In this document: positions 23,026 to 35,300 of the stretch, one piece after another
Numbering within the stretch: the first letter of the stretch is position 1
Layout: every line of letters begins with the position of its first letter
From: Culex pipiens pallens
Lineage: Eukaryota; Arthropoda; Insecta; Diptera; Culicidae
Direction: 5' to 3'
NCBI RefSeq assembly: GCF_016801865.2
Contig: NC_068937.1
Span: 129,866,117 to 129,930,116, forward strand
DNA length: 64,000 nucleotides
Notes under the pieces: generated by a model
What the model was told of the DNA's origin: nothing
The model's database searches: none
What the model saw: only the letters and a program-made list of their open reading frames with translations
Program-made: the position numbers and the translations under genes

Positions 23026-23207
23026 CGGTAACTGGGCTGAGAACGTAGTCTCTGTTGCAAGTTTCTGCTCGAACTTTGGAGTCCGAAGGAATGGGGAGGG
23101 CACCCAAACCTCTTTCTACTCCAAAGAACCTTCCATCCCAGGGTTCTAACTGACAACCTTTGGATTGCGAGTCCAACCGCCGCTAGCGATTCCACCGGAG
23201 TAGGCTT
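23026..23207 (-). mobile_element. Degenerate tRNA-derived SINE
   Basis: The minus strand starts with a tRNA-like head (box A-like TGGAATCGCTAGCGG; anticodon arm TTGGA-CTCGCAA-TCCAA), a decayed box B, and a body ending near cagttaccgggta. The block gcagaaacttgcaacagaga recurs at about 38961-38980. Confidence 0.55.
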
Positions 23208-23632
23208 GGTTTGTTGTGTTGTTTGTACTTACTCGTCTCCATGCGACTCCTATACCTGGAATGACTAAGACTTCCATCATTGTCATGATTTTTCGTTCAA
23301 AGATATAACTTTTGCGTCGCTTTCAATATTTTGACAAAATTCCTTGAACAAGTTGTTTAGAATAGTGCCCTACACATGCTGATTCCTTTTGGTAACGATT
23401 ATCCCACTCCTTGTAAAGTTATGGAAATCGTCATTAATCAATGATTGCCAACTAGGACGTCAATGACTGCGCCATAAAATAATATAAATATTGAAGCACA
23501 ATTGATTTAGATCAAAAAATCCTTCATCGGCTTCAAGAAGGCAACAACCGGCACTTGCTGATTCCTTTTGGTGCTGAAATTCGTTAAATTGAATTTAATA
23601 CAGAATATTTTATAGTAATGATCAATTTTCTT

Positions 23633-23793
23633 CGAAAATGATCAACGGCTTCACCTTAACGGCCTAACAACAACCAAGGCCGGGATCGACATTTTACTTC
23701 CTCATCCGATAGAAGGTTGGAGCAGAAGGGAATCGAACCCAGAATCATCCGCTTACAAAGCGGACAGCGTAACCATTCGGCTAAGCCTGCTGC
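23633..23793 (-). mobile_element. tRNA-derived SINE (Thr-like TGT anticodon)
   Basis: The minus-strand tRNA-like head is 23793-23719: anticodon stem TCCGC / GCGGA with loop TTTGTAA, and box B GGTTCGATTCCC. Box A is decayed and the acceptor arms pair poorly, so it is not a working tRNA gene. The following body (ttctatcggatgaggaagta) matches the SINE at 51004-51231. Confidence 0.7.
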
Positions 23794-25312
23794 CTAAAAT
23801 TTTCACTCACACTCGACATAAACTGTCACTAGAGTAAGTCGACGCTGCCATGCTATCAAGTCGCACGTCGCTTTTTGGCGTTCCGAGAAAAACGCAATGT
23901 AAACAATAACTAACACGTTTTGTTTGGTTGACCATTATGTGCATTGTCCCGAAGTTTGGTTAAATTTGGTTGTCGGAGTCCCAAGGCAGTCGGGCTTCTA
24001 CATGTGTCAAACCAGTTCTGACCTGAAATCCTTTGGTTCAGTTGTCGCACTCCTACATTAATTTTCAGGGTGTGTCAAGATATCACGACAAGATTGAAAC
24101 TTCAATGCACGGAACTTTTCGGGTTTTTTTATTGAATATCTCAGGATTGAAATCGAATTTTGGGGATCTGTGAAGGTCAAAAGGTGAGGTATTGAGAGCT
24201 GTACAAAATGGCGTTCTCTACTCAATTTGGCTCAAAATGCACATGCGTCAAGAAAGCACGACAGCGACGAAGTGGGATAGACTTTTTGTTGACATCCCTT
24301 TTGAGAAGTTGACTCAAATTTGAGAGTTCATTTTCGATTTTTTTGTGGGACATCTCAATCACAAAACAAACACCCCCTTAATTCTAATAATTTATTCAGT
24401 ACCTTTTTGTTTTGCTTTGCATTGAACATTACAAACGTTTTGGTAGAACTATATCTTTATTCGTAATATAGGTTTGTTTTTTTTCAATGTGTTGATTTAC
24501 TACTAATCAATAAGTCATAATGAGAATCATTTGCGGATCGTGTCACGCCTTGCTAATTTTTAGTCATTACTGGGTTCAAACAATGTTGGGGTTTTGGGGA
24601 TTTGAAGGGATGAACGTTGGCATTTACAATGCCACGCGGATTTTGTAAGGCTAGATGATTTTGTATTCGGGGAATGTCATACGATCTTGCTTATTTTGGT
24701 TGGATGGAACTGAATTTTTAGTTTGTGATTTTCTTTTCTCTGTGTACTTCTACCAGCTACAGATTTTGTTATATAGTGTTCAGTTTATGCAAAATAGAAC
24801 TGCTTCTGACTTTTATTGTTTAATTCAATATGCAATATATAGTACGGATATCTCTCAATCTCTTTCCATCGAGTCGTTCAGATCAAACCAAATCTCACCA
24901 CCGTTGAATCACTTACACACTAAGAGGAAACCGTCGCACATGGTTTGATTGATTCTGTTTTGCTGTGTTTTTTTTTCTGGGTTGTGAACTTTCTTTTTGT
25001 GTTTAGTATACTGTCCTTTACTGCTGTTTTTAATAAGACTACGAAACTACTTTGAATATTTTGTTTTGAATATCTTTGCGTGCCGCAAACTTTTAAATTT
25101 CATTCAATGAGTCTAACCAAAGTGTCTAACAAAGTTCAACTAAATTCGGATCGCTTCTATGACTAGTAATTCGTCTACTACACTTTTAATATGCTTAAAA
25201 CCCAATTCGATTAAGTCACACGTCCGGTGGCAAACGGATCAAACTTGAACAAAACAAAAATGTATTTGCTTCAAAAGTAATGTTTAGTGGAAAATACGTG
25301 CAAGGCCAAAGT

Positions 25313-26365
25313 CTAGTCGCTCTCGTTGTTCAGCACGGCAGCACCGGTTCCGAGCAGCTGATTCGGTCCGTTGTCCGCCCCGGAGCCGGCCCCGTTGGCG
25401 TAGATGTTTTGCGTGGCGCAGGAATTGCCCACCGACGACGACGACGACGATCCGACCTTGTTGTTGTTGATCGAGTTGTTGCTGGTGCTGGCGGTTAGCG
25501 ATGATGTGGACATCCCGTTCGGGCCGGACTGACCGCCGCTTTGACCCATCGGGCCGTAGAAGATCAGTTCCGGAATTTGTCCGCCCTGGACGCCGGTTCC
25601 GTTGGTGCTTTCGGACGAGCACTGGAACTGGAAGGTGACCGTTCCGACGCTGACCTCGCTCATCCCTTCCTGGCCAAAGAAGCTCAGCTCGGTTCCGTCG
25701 AGGACGACCGAGGCCGTGTAGAAGCATTCCGGTTCGATCTGGATCGGGGTTTCGAAGAACACGTGGAACGTATTGCTCGATCCGTCCGAGAAGAACTTGG
25801 TGGCGTTTTCCGCCAGCACCCGGCCAAGCCGTTTCAGCTCGATCTTGACGTCGTAGTCGGCCGCCCCCGTTGAAGATCCGTACAGTCCGAAGCCCACGAT
25901 GAAGATTCGCTTGTCCACGGAGAACTGGATCGAGTCGCAGCGCCCGCGGTAACGCCACTGATTGCTCCGGTAGGCACACGAAGCGAACCGATGGCAAACC
26001 TGCGTCTTCAGCCCGGCCCGTGACCGCACCGGAAAGGTCAGCTTCGGTTTGTTCTTCGCGGTAAAGTTCAAAAAGATGTCGATCGTCTCCTGGTTCGTCA
26101 AAATGCCCAGCTGCGCCACCCGGTTGGCAAACTCCTCCAGCGACATGGTCGGAATCCGGACCAGATAGAGGGCGTGGCCGAGCACGGTTCGCTTGTTGCC
26201 CGAGGTCGGCTCGATGTCCATCTTGGTGCAGGCCGCGTGGGCCCAGTTCAGCGCCGCCTCGAACAGGTGAATCTCCTTGCAGTTGAGCGTCTCCCGGGCC
26301 AGGATCGTCTCGAACGTTTTCAGGTCGATGTCGACGAAGCCCTCCGACTTGATCGCCATCTCGGC
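25313..26365 (-). CDS. lute: lute terminal exon: end of BACK, whole PHR domain, Ser/Asn-rich tail
   Basis: Starts after acceptor TTACTTACAG (26366-26375) with AEMAIKSEGF, continuing an Asp-Ala-Gln from the previous exon as in vertebrate BTBD6. The PHR domain is complete and closes with TNGTGVQGGQIPELIFYG. The last 80 residues are low-complexity Ser, Asn and Gly. Stop TAG at 25313-25315. Confidence 0.95.
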   Translation of the reverse strand, partial: AEMAIKSEGFVDIDLKTFETILARETLNCKEIHLFEAALNWAHAACTKMDIEPTSGNKRTVLGHALYLVRIPTMSLEEFANRVAQLGILTNQETIDIFLNFTAKNKPKLTFPVRSRAGLKTQVCHRFASCAYRSNQWRYRGRCDSIQFSVDKRIFIVGFGLYGSSTGAADYDVKIELKRLGRVLAENATKFFSDGSSNTFHVFFETPIQIEPECFYTASVVLDGTELSFFGQEGMSEVSVGTVTFQFQCSSESTNGTGVQGGQIPELIFYGPMGQSGGQSGPNGMSTSSLTASTSNNSINNNKVGSSSSSSVGNSCATQNIYANGAGSGADNGPNQLLGTGAAVLNNESD

Positions 26366-29300
26366 CTGTAAGTAAGGAGGGAAAATGGGGTCAGTTGTTA
26401 TAAAAATATTCTTGATATTTTCATCCTGTTTTTAAAAGTTATGCCACAAATTCGGAACATCCGTAAACTTGAAATTCTTTTGTGGTACTTCGTAAATATC
26501 ATGGCAACTTTTGTGTCCTCAATATTTTAAAGAAGCTTATTTAGGCCATTCCTTTGCTACAGAATAAGTTTAAAAAATTGGGTCCTAAAATGGAATTTAT
26601 AGCTCATTTTTCTGAGTACTGTAGGGACTATGGGTTGCAGGATTGAATATGTAATAAATTATTAAATCAGTATTTATTATAAGATTGATATAATTCATAA
26701 ATAAGAGTTAAGAGCGCAACAAAAAGTGCGCACCTTCATGAATATTGCCTTGTTAGCTGATTGTGGATTGAGTGCGAGAGCGCGCTATCGAGCTGCGAGA
26801 GAGAACAACGAGCGAGAAAACAACGAGATGCGCGCGGCCGGTGAAAGAGAGAATGAAGATTGTCAAATCAGTTTTGTGGTTAATTTCTGTGGAATAAGAC
26901 GTGTTGTTTGTTAGGTAATTGCAAAATATCTATGTTTTTATTATAAAAGAAACTCCCCGATCACGACAATGGCGTGTTGGAGTACAATGACCCTTTGAAC
27001 GACCGCAAAGGATTTAAAATGGATTTTTAAATAAATTAAAAAAAAATAACTTCACGGTCCTTCTTGACAGAAAAGGTCCTACTTGACAGCTCGTTCCAAG
27101 GGGACCATAGTTGATCCATCGGAAAATGTTGTCTCGTCAATTTTTTTTTGCATTAAAATGAAAAAAAAAGAGATCAGAAATGGTTTTTAATCGTGTTTTT
27201 TACCGTTGTACATAAAAATTTACATAGGGCTTTAGTACCCAATTCATCAAATTGCTATTTATCCAGACTCCAAAAATTTGCAAGATACCTTATCCATAAT
27301 AGTGCAACATTATTGTATGCTACTATTTCCATCAAAAAATGTTGTTTTAAAACCATTTTAAAACGATTTTAAAACCATATTTTGGCGTTAACCACCAAAT
27401 GTTGATACTAAGAAAATTGCGTTATAGATTTGTGTGTGGATTTTGAGGTTTAATGTATATTCTTCAAATTGTTCAGCGAACAATACACTAACCAAAAGAT
27501 AACTTGGAAACCGTTAAAAATACATTTAAACATTGAATAAACTCTTAACTAAAATTAGCTTATGGCAGTGTTGTCAGATCATGATAACTTATGACTCATC
27601 GGAAAGTCTTTTGATCTTTTCAAAATCCTTGTCAAATTCCGATATTATTTTTTATCCGACTCCTACTTTGATAAAGTTATGTGAATTTTACATGAGTACA
27701 CAGTGTTGCCAGATAACAATTTTATTTCTCTAGAAAAGATAATTCAAATAGCTTTTCGTAAATTGTCACTAAATTTGACTGTAGGTGGTAAAGACCTTCT
27801 TAATTCTTGTTAAGTATTTTGAACATATTATATTGTATTGGAGGGTTGCCAGCTTTTAAAATTTTAAGTGTAATTGGTATTTTAAATACTTATTATACGA
27901 ATACGAAGATCCGTGAGATGCCAGATATTTTAATTCCAATTTGCTATATTTTACCTTGAAAGTTCATTAAATTGCACTAAAGTCACAATGGCTTGAACCG
28001 TGTTACCAGATCATAAATTTTTAAATATATGTCAGGAAATACCTTTCCAATGATGTTAAGAAAGCTGATTCTAAAAATTACTTTATCCTAGTAATTAATA
28101 TCTAAATTTATAAAAGTTCTACAAATTAAACTTATGTGCTCATAATTTTTGATAAGGTTGCCAGGACACAAGTTAATTTCAACTGTTAGTATAATGTCTG
28201 TGAAAGACAATTTTAATACGTTACTCAACACAGGGCGTGGAAGCTTTCTGTATACTTATGTGATGTATTAACATCTAAGATTGTATTACCGGGTTGCCAG
28301 TTCGTCAAACTCTATGATTCATCGAAAAAGTATTTCGATAACCTATTCAACCAAGTTTCATTTTCTTCCCTAAATTTTCAAAAAACGACCTAGAAAAGTA
28401 CTTGAGAAGTATAGGCAGAACCACAACTTGTTGGAGCCGTGTTGCCAGATCATAAATTGTTATGACTTTTCAGGAATTCCTTTCCAATAATGTTAAAAAA
28501 AAATAGGTTTAGAAGTTATTTCCACAGAAATGTTCAATGTCCAAGTCTAGATTACTTGTTCAAATTCACCGTTTCATAACTTTTGAAAGTGGTGCTATTT
28601 CTTTTGATACCTTTTTCAAATATATTTTTTTTCAATTGTGTTACTTGATAAGGGACCATCCATAAACCACGTGGACACTTTTTTGGAAACCTTCAAGTTG
28701 GATCGAATACCCCGCATAGAAAACGACTATTAAAATACTTTTATCCTTATGGTTATTTAACTTTATATAATATAGTTATTGAAGGCAAAAAATAAAAGTC
28801 AAATGGTATGAGTCTTGCAACCCGAGCAGACGGAAATAACGTGGGAATAAAATTTTTTGTTATATGAAAATACTAGGCCAATAACATTTTATGTTATTTA
28901 TAACAAGATTTGTTATTCGTCGTTATGATTTTTTTGTTATTGGATTGTTATTGTAATAACAGACTAATAACATTTTTAGTTATTCTTCGAACAAATCTTT
29001 GTTATTATTTTTTGTTATTTTAACAACTAATCCGATCATCCCAATAACATGTGGAGATATTCTTCCATAACAAGAAATGTTATTACAAAGTTGCTTTGGA
29101 TTTCAACCAATATCAGACCAATAACAAATTTTGTTATGATAACATAAACTGTTATTATACCCTTATGCAAAAATGGATTTTTCAAGAAGATTCCATAACA
29201 GTTTCTGTTATTTTAACAGTATTTGTTATTGAAATGGCATGAATTTTGTTATTACCGTCTGCCCGGGAATTACTCTCTTAAAGATTGATAAACTGGCATG

Positions 29301-32300
29301 ACGGCAGTAACCCATTTCCGTTCGAGAACTGTGTTTTGATGGTTTGTTAATATTTGAAGTATGACTTGACAAGTTGTAACTATAAAACAAAAAAAAAACA
29401 TTCAAAATTAATTATACAGTCGACTCTCTGGCTGTCGATCTTCTCGATATCAATATTGCTCCATCTATCGATGAATTCTTCAGTCCCTTCAAACTGCATA
29501 CTTCGATTGGCTTTATTCCTCGATATTTTCTCTTGCTTGAAGGATCTCTTCCTCGACGGTCCCTTGGATTCTATTTGCTTTAAACATCTATTCCGGTAGT
29601 CAATAATTTCACCTTTTCATGGCTTGCATAGACATTTTTCTTTGCGAAACGAAGCTTTGAAGGGTGTTTGACATTAGTTTGTTTTTGTTTGCTGGACGTT
29701 GCCATGTTTCTCTCCTATAGCTGGTCAGCAAGAAAAAACTAGTTTCAATCGAGTCTTCATTTTGCATCGTTCTGTAAACTGATGATTCTCTTCCTCGACG
29801 GTCCCTTGGATATTGACAACCAGAGAGTCGACTGTATAGTGCTCAATTTAAAATCTATTTAAGGTGATACGGGAAGCCAGCGCCATATTGAAACCACGAC
29901 TCGAGTTTTTGAATTCACCTTTAAAGAAAACGCCGTAACTTACGAAGTTCTGTTTTTCTTTGCAGACGCAAAATAGGTCGAAAGCAAGCAACCTGTTGAA
30001 TTGAACAAAGTTGGCCAAGAACTAGCGTCCCGTTTCACCTTAAATATGATTTGTTTATCCAGGATGATTTCAAAATCAGCTAGTTTGATTGATGCAAAAG
30101 CTAAAGAAATGCTCAAAATTTTAATTAATTTCCAAATTTTTAAAAGAAATCTAAACTAATTGGGTAGGGTGACCCAAAAAATTAACAAAAAAAAAACAAA
30201 TGCAAGAAAGTTAGGAGCTTAACAGTTGGAGGTACAAAGTAATTCAAAAAACTACTCTAAAACTAAAACTAACGAAAAGCCATTGTTTAAGGACTGTCAG
30301 CGCGATACAAACTCAAGATAAGTAAAACTGCAATATTTCGTTCGTAAAATTTGCTTTATCTATTCCGCTTAGTTTTTTTTATAACGCACAGTTTGACACA
30401 AATGTTCGTTCGTTTTCTTCTTTTGGTATACAGTTCGAGAGTACAGCGACTACAGTATATATTTGAGAGTAACACAACACGTTCACACGCACATAAAAAA
30501 GTAGTGTTTTAATTTTGAACAACTTGGTTGCCACTTTTTTTTTAGTTTGTTTCCGATGAGTTCTAGGTTATACACAGATTCACGCGTAAGGTACGGTTAA
30601 GGTTGTGAAAAACACGAGTCGAGAGGAAATTACGTCTCACAGTTATACACAGAAAACACTCACGCTTTTAGTTTAGTTTAGTTTGGTTTGAGATATGTTG
30701 AACAGCAGTTTGACGGAAACAAGCAGGTGAAGGTTGGAAAACTGAACGCTCTAAGCTAACTCGTTCTCTATCACAGTTTTACTATTCTGTTTTCTGCGCT
30801 GCAAGCTAAAATCACAACCTTTGCAAAAAGCTAAAACCTAAACTTTTGCTTGACTGATTTTTTTTAAAACGAATAAAATATTGCAGTTTTATCCTTATCT
30901 TGATTTCGCACACTGACCTAAATTAGGCTTAAACGAAGCAGTCCGGGACTAAGAACGACCATCGAGTATGTTTTGAGCAGTGTTGCCAACCACGACATCG
31001 AATATTTTTTAAAAACAAACACATGATTCGTTAAACATCAAGGTACGTCCATGGCAAATACGTCATTTGAGCTTTAAACCGACGGATTGTCCGTTTCGGT
31101 GGACAGCGAGCTGGTGGACACCGACGAGGACACCGTCGCGGACGAACTGACCGAAGAACTAGCGGTTCCTTCAACGGCGGAAGACTGGTTGGCCACCACC
31201 ACCACCTTTTCTTCTTGTTCTTTTTCCCGAGCCAACAAGACTTGCTGCTGGCAGCACGAGTACGAGTGGTGCCGTTGGTGGTGGTGGTGGTGCTGTCTGG
31301 CCGTCGACGGAACGACAACCTCCAGGTTTTGCCGGTGCTCACAACATACCTGGGCGTCGATGACCTCCCAGCAGCGCTGCATCAGCTCCGGTTCCTCGAA
31401 CAGGCGCGACTGGCTCAGCAGCAGGCAGGCGTTCTTCGCCGTCAGGCTCGTCTCCAGATAGTTGACGCAGGCCCGGGCCAGATGCGGCACGATGTACTTC
31501 TTGGCCACGTACAGCGTGGCCAGCACGTTGTCCGCCTCCAGGTGGATCTCGTCGCAGTACAGATATCTGGGCGAGTGGAAAAGAAATTTTATTGATTTTT
31601 TTTTTACGATTTTTCTTTGTATATTTTTCATTTTTCACATTAACTGAAGTAAAATAAATTACAAGAGGAGTTTTTTCAATGTTCAATTTTCAACTATCAA
31701 CCTTCAACTTATAACTTTCTACTTAAAAATTTCAGTTTCATCTTTCAACTTGCAACTTACAATTTTCAAATTCAACTTACAATTTTCAATTTTCAATTTT
31801 CACCTATCATTTTTCAATTTTCAACTTTCAATTTTCTATTTTCAACTTCAATTTTTTAATTTCAACTTTCAATTTTCTATTTTCAACTTCAATTTTTAAA
31901 TTTCAATTTTCAATTTTCAATTTTCAACTTTCAGCTTTCAATTTTCAACATTAAACTTAAAATTTTCAGTGCTCAACTTTCAGCTTTCAACTTTCAACTT
32001 ACAATTTTTTTTTTTTACTTTTCTCTTCAATATTCAACTTTCAATTTTCAACTTACAATTTTCAATTTTTACCTATAATTTTAAATTTTCAACTTTCAAT
32101 TTTCTATTTCCAACTATCAACTTTCAATTTTCAACATTCAACTTTCAACATGCAACATCAATTTTCAATTTTCAACTTTTATCTTCAACATTCAACTAAA
32201 ATTATTCAACTTTCAGTTTTGAAATTTAAACCTTCAATTTTAAGATTAACATTTTCAATTTTCGACTTTCAGCTTTTAATTTTCAACTTTCAGCTGTCAA

Positions 32301-35300
32301 TTTTCAACTTTCAACTTTCATCCTTCAACTTTCAAGTTTCAATTTTCAACATTCAACTGTTAACATTCAATTTTCAACTTTTATCTTCAACATTCAACTT
32401 TTAATTTTCATAATTTAACTTTTATTTCTTAAATTTAAATTTTCAACTTTCAACTTTGAGCTTTCAAATTTTCAACTTTCAACTTTCTTTCTTCAACTAT
32501 CAACTTTCTATTTTCAACCTTTAATTTTCAACTCTCAACTTTCAATTTCCAATATTCAACTTTCAATTTTCAACTTTAAGTTTTCAACTTTCAATTTTCA
32601 AATTTTAACCTTTAATTTTTATATTTCAATTTTCAACATTCCACTTTCAGCATACAATCTCCAACTTTCAACATTCAACTTAAAATTTTTAGTTTTTGAC
32701 TTTCAATTTTCAATGTGTAACTTACAATTTTCAGTTTTTTATTTTTTCTTCAATATTCAACTTTCAATATTCAATTCACAATTTTAAATTTTCAACTTTT
32801 CTCTTCAACTTTCAACTTAAAATTTTCAACATTTAACTTTCAATTTTCAAATTGCAACCTTTAATTTTTAAAATTTCAATTTTCAACACTCATTTTTCAG
32901 CATACAATTTCCAACCTAAAATTTTCAGTTTTCAACTTTTACTTTCAACTTGCAACTTACAAATTTCAATATTTTACTTTTCTCTTCAATACACAACTTT
33001 CAATTTTCAACTTACAATTTTCACCTATTATTTTTCAATTTTCAACTATCAATTTTCAACTATCAACTTTCAACATTCAAATTTCAACCTTCAATTTTTA
33101 AATTTAAATTTTCAACTTTCAGCTTTCAATTTTCTACATTCTACTTAAAATTTCAGTTTTCAACTTTTCTCTTTAATATTCAACTTTCAATTTTCAACTA
33201 ACAATTTTCAATTTTCACCTATCATTTTAAATTTTTAACTTTCAACTTTCAACTTTAAACTTTCAACTTTTAACTATCAACTTTCAATTTACAATTTTCA
33301 ATTTACAATTTACAATTTTCATTTTTTATCATCAACTTTAAATTTTCCACATTCAACTTTTAAATTTCAACCTTTAATTTTTCAATTTAAATTTCAACAT
33401 TCAACTTTCAGCATTCAATTTCAAACTTTCAACATTTATTTAAAAAAATACAGTTTTTAACTATTATCTTTTAACTTACAATTTTAATTTTTTTATTTTT
33501 CTCTTCAAAATTCAACTTACAATTTTCAACTTTAAACTTTCAACATTCAACTTGCAATGTTCAATTTTCGGTTTTCATGATATGTCGGACTTTGAGTGTT
33601 AATAATATATTTAAAAACGCACAATTATTATTTTTCTATATTTCAAGTAGAATCTTATGAATTAGATTTAAAGCATGTCAAACTTAGATTCTCAGAATAA
33701 TTTAAATAAATTTTGTTTTTTTTCGTAATAACTGCAACATTGGCAGTTTTTCAAGTTTTTGTTTTAATTTTCAATCTTCTTTTTTACCTTTTTTTATCGC
33801 TTTAAAATTTTCTAACGAATGTGTGGCATAAAATTAACTTTTTTTTCTTCAAAAAATCTACTTTGATTGCGTTTTAAGAAAAAAAAAAAACTTTGACAAA
33901 TAATAATAATTTGAGTTTTTCTTTCCAAAAGCTATTAAAAAAAAGTTTGAGTAAGTTTGGCTTGAATTCTTGTTTGGTAGAATTCAAGCCAAACTTATTC
34001 ATTTTTTTTAACAACTTTCGGAGATAAATTTTTGAAATTCAATTTCTTAAATTTTAACTTTCTTTTAGACTGGTATTTCTTTTTCTTTAAAGGCTTTGGT
34101 TCATTTTCAAAAGGTCGCAACAGCTGAAAAAACAAAATCACGATCGGTTTTGGATTATTTAAGAAAACCAAACCTAAAAATGCTTCATCTTCACGTTCAT
34201 CAAACTTTCCATAAAAAATGAGGTTTAGAAAAAGTCGAAAACTCTTCTTTTGATGTCAGTATACGCTTCAGTATCGTCAAGGTAGCATTTATACTCAAAA
34301 TTTACAATTTTATTTATTGCAAGGGAATTCCCTAAAACTCAATTCTGTCTATTGAAGCGTGTCCATGGAGCCCTAATCTATCATACCTTGATGAACCGGA
34401 AGCGTTAACTGACATCAACTTTAAAAAATGTCGAGTTGTGCAATCAAAACTAAAAAAAAGCTTAAAAAAGAGAAGGCATTTAGTTGAAAAAAGAGTTTTT
34501 GAAAAAACGGAAGTTAGTTGAGGGTAGAGGGTGACAATTCTCGAGATTTTCAATTTCCCGGGAATCGAGAGTTGAATTTAGCCATTTCCCGGGAATTCCC
34601 GGGACCCGGGAGTTTTTTGACTATGCCAATAGTGCCGATATTTAAAATAAAAAGTAATAAATTTGTTTCATTTAAATTAATTCATATACAAATAAATCAT
34701 ACTAATTCGATGAAACATTAATTTTAGTAGCCTCATTATTTTGAGGAACTTTATAAAACCTTTTGATTTTTTTCTGAATCTGCAAATATAAAATCGTTTC
34801 TTGAGCTTTTTAAGACTCAAAATTGTAGTTTAAAATATTTACGAATTTACTCAAAACAACAAACTCAAAACTCTCAAACTGTTTTTTGTGATTTTTAAGG
34901 TCAACTGTAAATATTCATTGAAGAAATATTTACAGTTATCAGGAAAATCCATATTTTCACAAAAAAAAACTAGATTATGAGGATTGCTTTGCTCAAGAGA
35001 AGATATGGAAATTGAATTTAACTCTTAGAAATTATTTAATAAAAATATATTTGAAAGTAAACATTTGATTTCATTTCTGGGGGGCAACTGTTAAATATTT
35101 TTTAAGGTAAATTTTGGGGTCCAAAATTTTTTGGCTCCTCTCAATTATAGATTTTGGAATTTTTGACAATTTAATTTTAAAGTTTCTGAATTAGAAGATT
35201 AGAGAAGCATTGGTTTATTCGAACTTGAACATTAAACATTCAATGTTCAAAACAATTTTGAATTTTTTAAATGTTTTTTTTTCTGATTAGTTTATATAAT

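Larger units (their letters stand above)
22733..25312. other. Brf1 intron and/or intergenic, no later Brf1 exon found
   Basis: Contains two tRNA-related SINE segments and AT-rich sequence. 24100-25312 probably includes the lute 3' UTR on the minus strand, with TTTATT candidates for an inverted poly(A) signal near 24390 and 24450. I found no codons for the expected DPCLYI continuation of Brf1. Confidence 0.5.
26366..31349 (-). other. lute intron 4 (5.0 kb), transposon-rich
   Basis: Contains a diverged copy of the 14971-15612 family, degenerate gttgccag-type repeats (27.5-28.6 kb), three MITEs in 1.2 kb (28821-30044) and the candidate alternative terminus. A GC-rich 26753-26850 segment shows no gene. 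Confidence 0.8.

Noticed and set aside
23719..23793. Functional tRNA-Thr gene
   Set aside because: The acceptor arms pair poorly, box A is decayed, and it continues into a SINE body shared with 51004-51231.
25284..25997. 237-codon minus-strand frame overlapping the lute PHR exon
   Set aside because: Out-of-frame shadow; the PHR domain is in the other frame.
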